Shown one piece after another: positions 5,576 through 5,705 of a stretch of 5,705 nucleotides of DNA (its first letter is position 1; each line of letters begins with the position of its first letter). The position numbers were made by a program, and so were the translations under genes. The notes beneath the pieces are model-generated. The model did not search any database. It had not been told where the DNA came from and worked only from the letters and a program-made list of their open reading frames with translations. The stretch comes from Micrococcales bacterium (GTDB lineage: Bacteria > Actinomycetota > Actinomycetes > S36-B12 > UBA10799): NCBI GenBank assembly GCA_023252115.1, contig JAHEXM010000140.1:1-5705 (forward strand), written 5' to 3'.

Positions 5576-5705
5576 TTAGATGACGGATTTGCCAGCGAGC
5601 ATCCAGAGTCCGCCGACGATCACCGCCAGGATCGCAATCGTGACTGCGAGCCAGACAAATTTCTTCACCAGGCCAAAAACAAAGAGCCCCGCTAACAGGC
5701 AGACC
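5576..5705 (-). CDS. small membrane protein, C-terminal fragment (5' end outside window)
   Basis: On the minus strand the frame is open from the window edge to a TAA at 5576-5578, giving 43 residues. It shows two hydrophobic runs, CLLAGLFVFGLV and WLAVTIAILAVIVGGLWML, separated by a short basic KKF turn and ending in AGKSVI. This is a two-helix hairpin or the end of a larger membrane protein. I do not recognise the family. It is followed after 45 bases by ccr on the same strand, so they may share a transcript. That the frame is coding is supported by its membrane-protein composition, position and lack of stops, but the visible piece is short. Confidence 0.5.
   Translation of the reverse strand, partial: VCLLAGLFVFGLVKKFVWLAVTIAILAVIVGGLWMLAGKSVI

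Overview
The window looks like chromosomal DNA of an actinobacterium of only moderate GC (mid-50s percent by eye). The clearest marker is an intact crotonyl-CoA carboxylase/reductase that resembles the streptomycete/Kitasatospora type along its whole length. A LacI regulator with an actinobacterial-style recognition helix, GTG starts with purine-rich ribosome binding sites, and an alpha/beta hydrolase translationally coupled to a short-chain dehydrogenase (SDR) fit this. I cannot assign a genus.

Layout. (1) Bases 1-1022, plus strand: the C-terminal end of an alpha/beta hydrolase overlaps by 4 bases a complete, catalytically intact, FabG-like SDR. (2) Bases 1035-2021, minus strand: a LacI-family repressor, convergent with the SDR. 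A compact 17-base inverted repeat lies at the junction. (3) Bases 2022-2210: a divergent regulatory region with a possible promoter and a 17-bp pseudo-palindrome that is the best candidate operator. (4) Bases 2211-4168, plus strand: two genes 38 bases apart, likely one transcript. The first encodes a long Coq4-family protein with the HDxxHx11E metal-site motif. The second encodes an SDR-fold protein whose catalytic Tyr and Asn are replaced by Leu and Asp. (5) Bases 4193-5530, minus strand: crotonyl-CoA carboxylase/reductase (ccr), convergent with the SDR-like gene, with a GC-rich hairpin near the junction. (6) Bases 5576-5705, minus strand: the C-terminal end of a small membrane protein, 45 bases upstream of ccr and possibly in its operon.

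How the parts may work together. The divergent LacI regulator, the operator-like site and the Coq4-like/SDR-like pair look like one regulated unit, and this is the least explained part of the window. A Coq4-like metal protein is notable in a lineage that normally makes menaquinone rather than ubiquinone, and its partner appears to have lost standard SDR chemistry. The ccr gene indicates reductive carboxylation of crotonyl-CoA to ethylmalonyl-CoA, for C2 assimilation or extender-unit supply. No other ethylmalonyl-CoA pathway gene is visible. No RNA genes, mobile elements or CRISPR arrays were seen.
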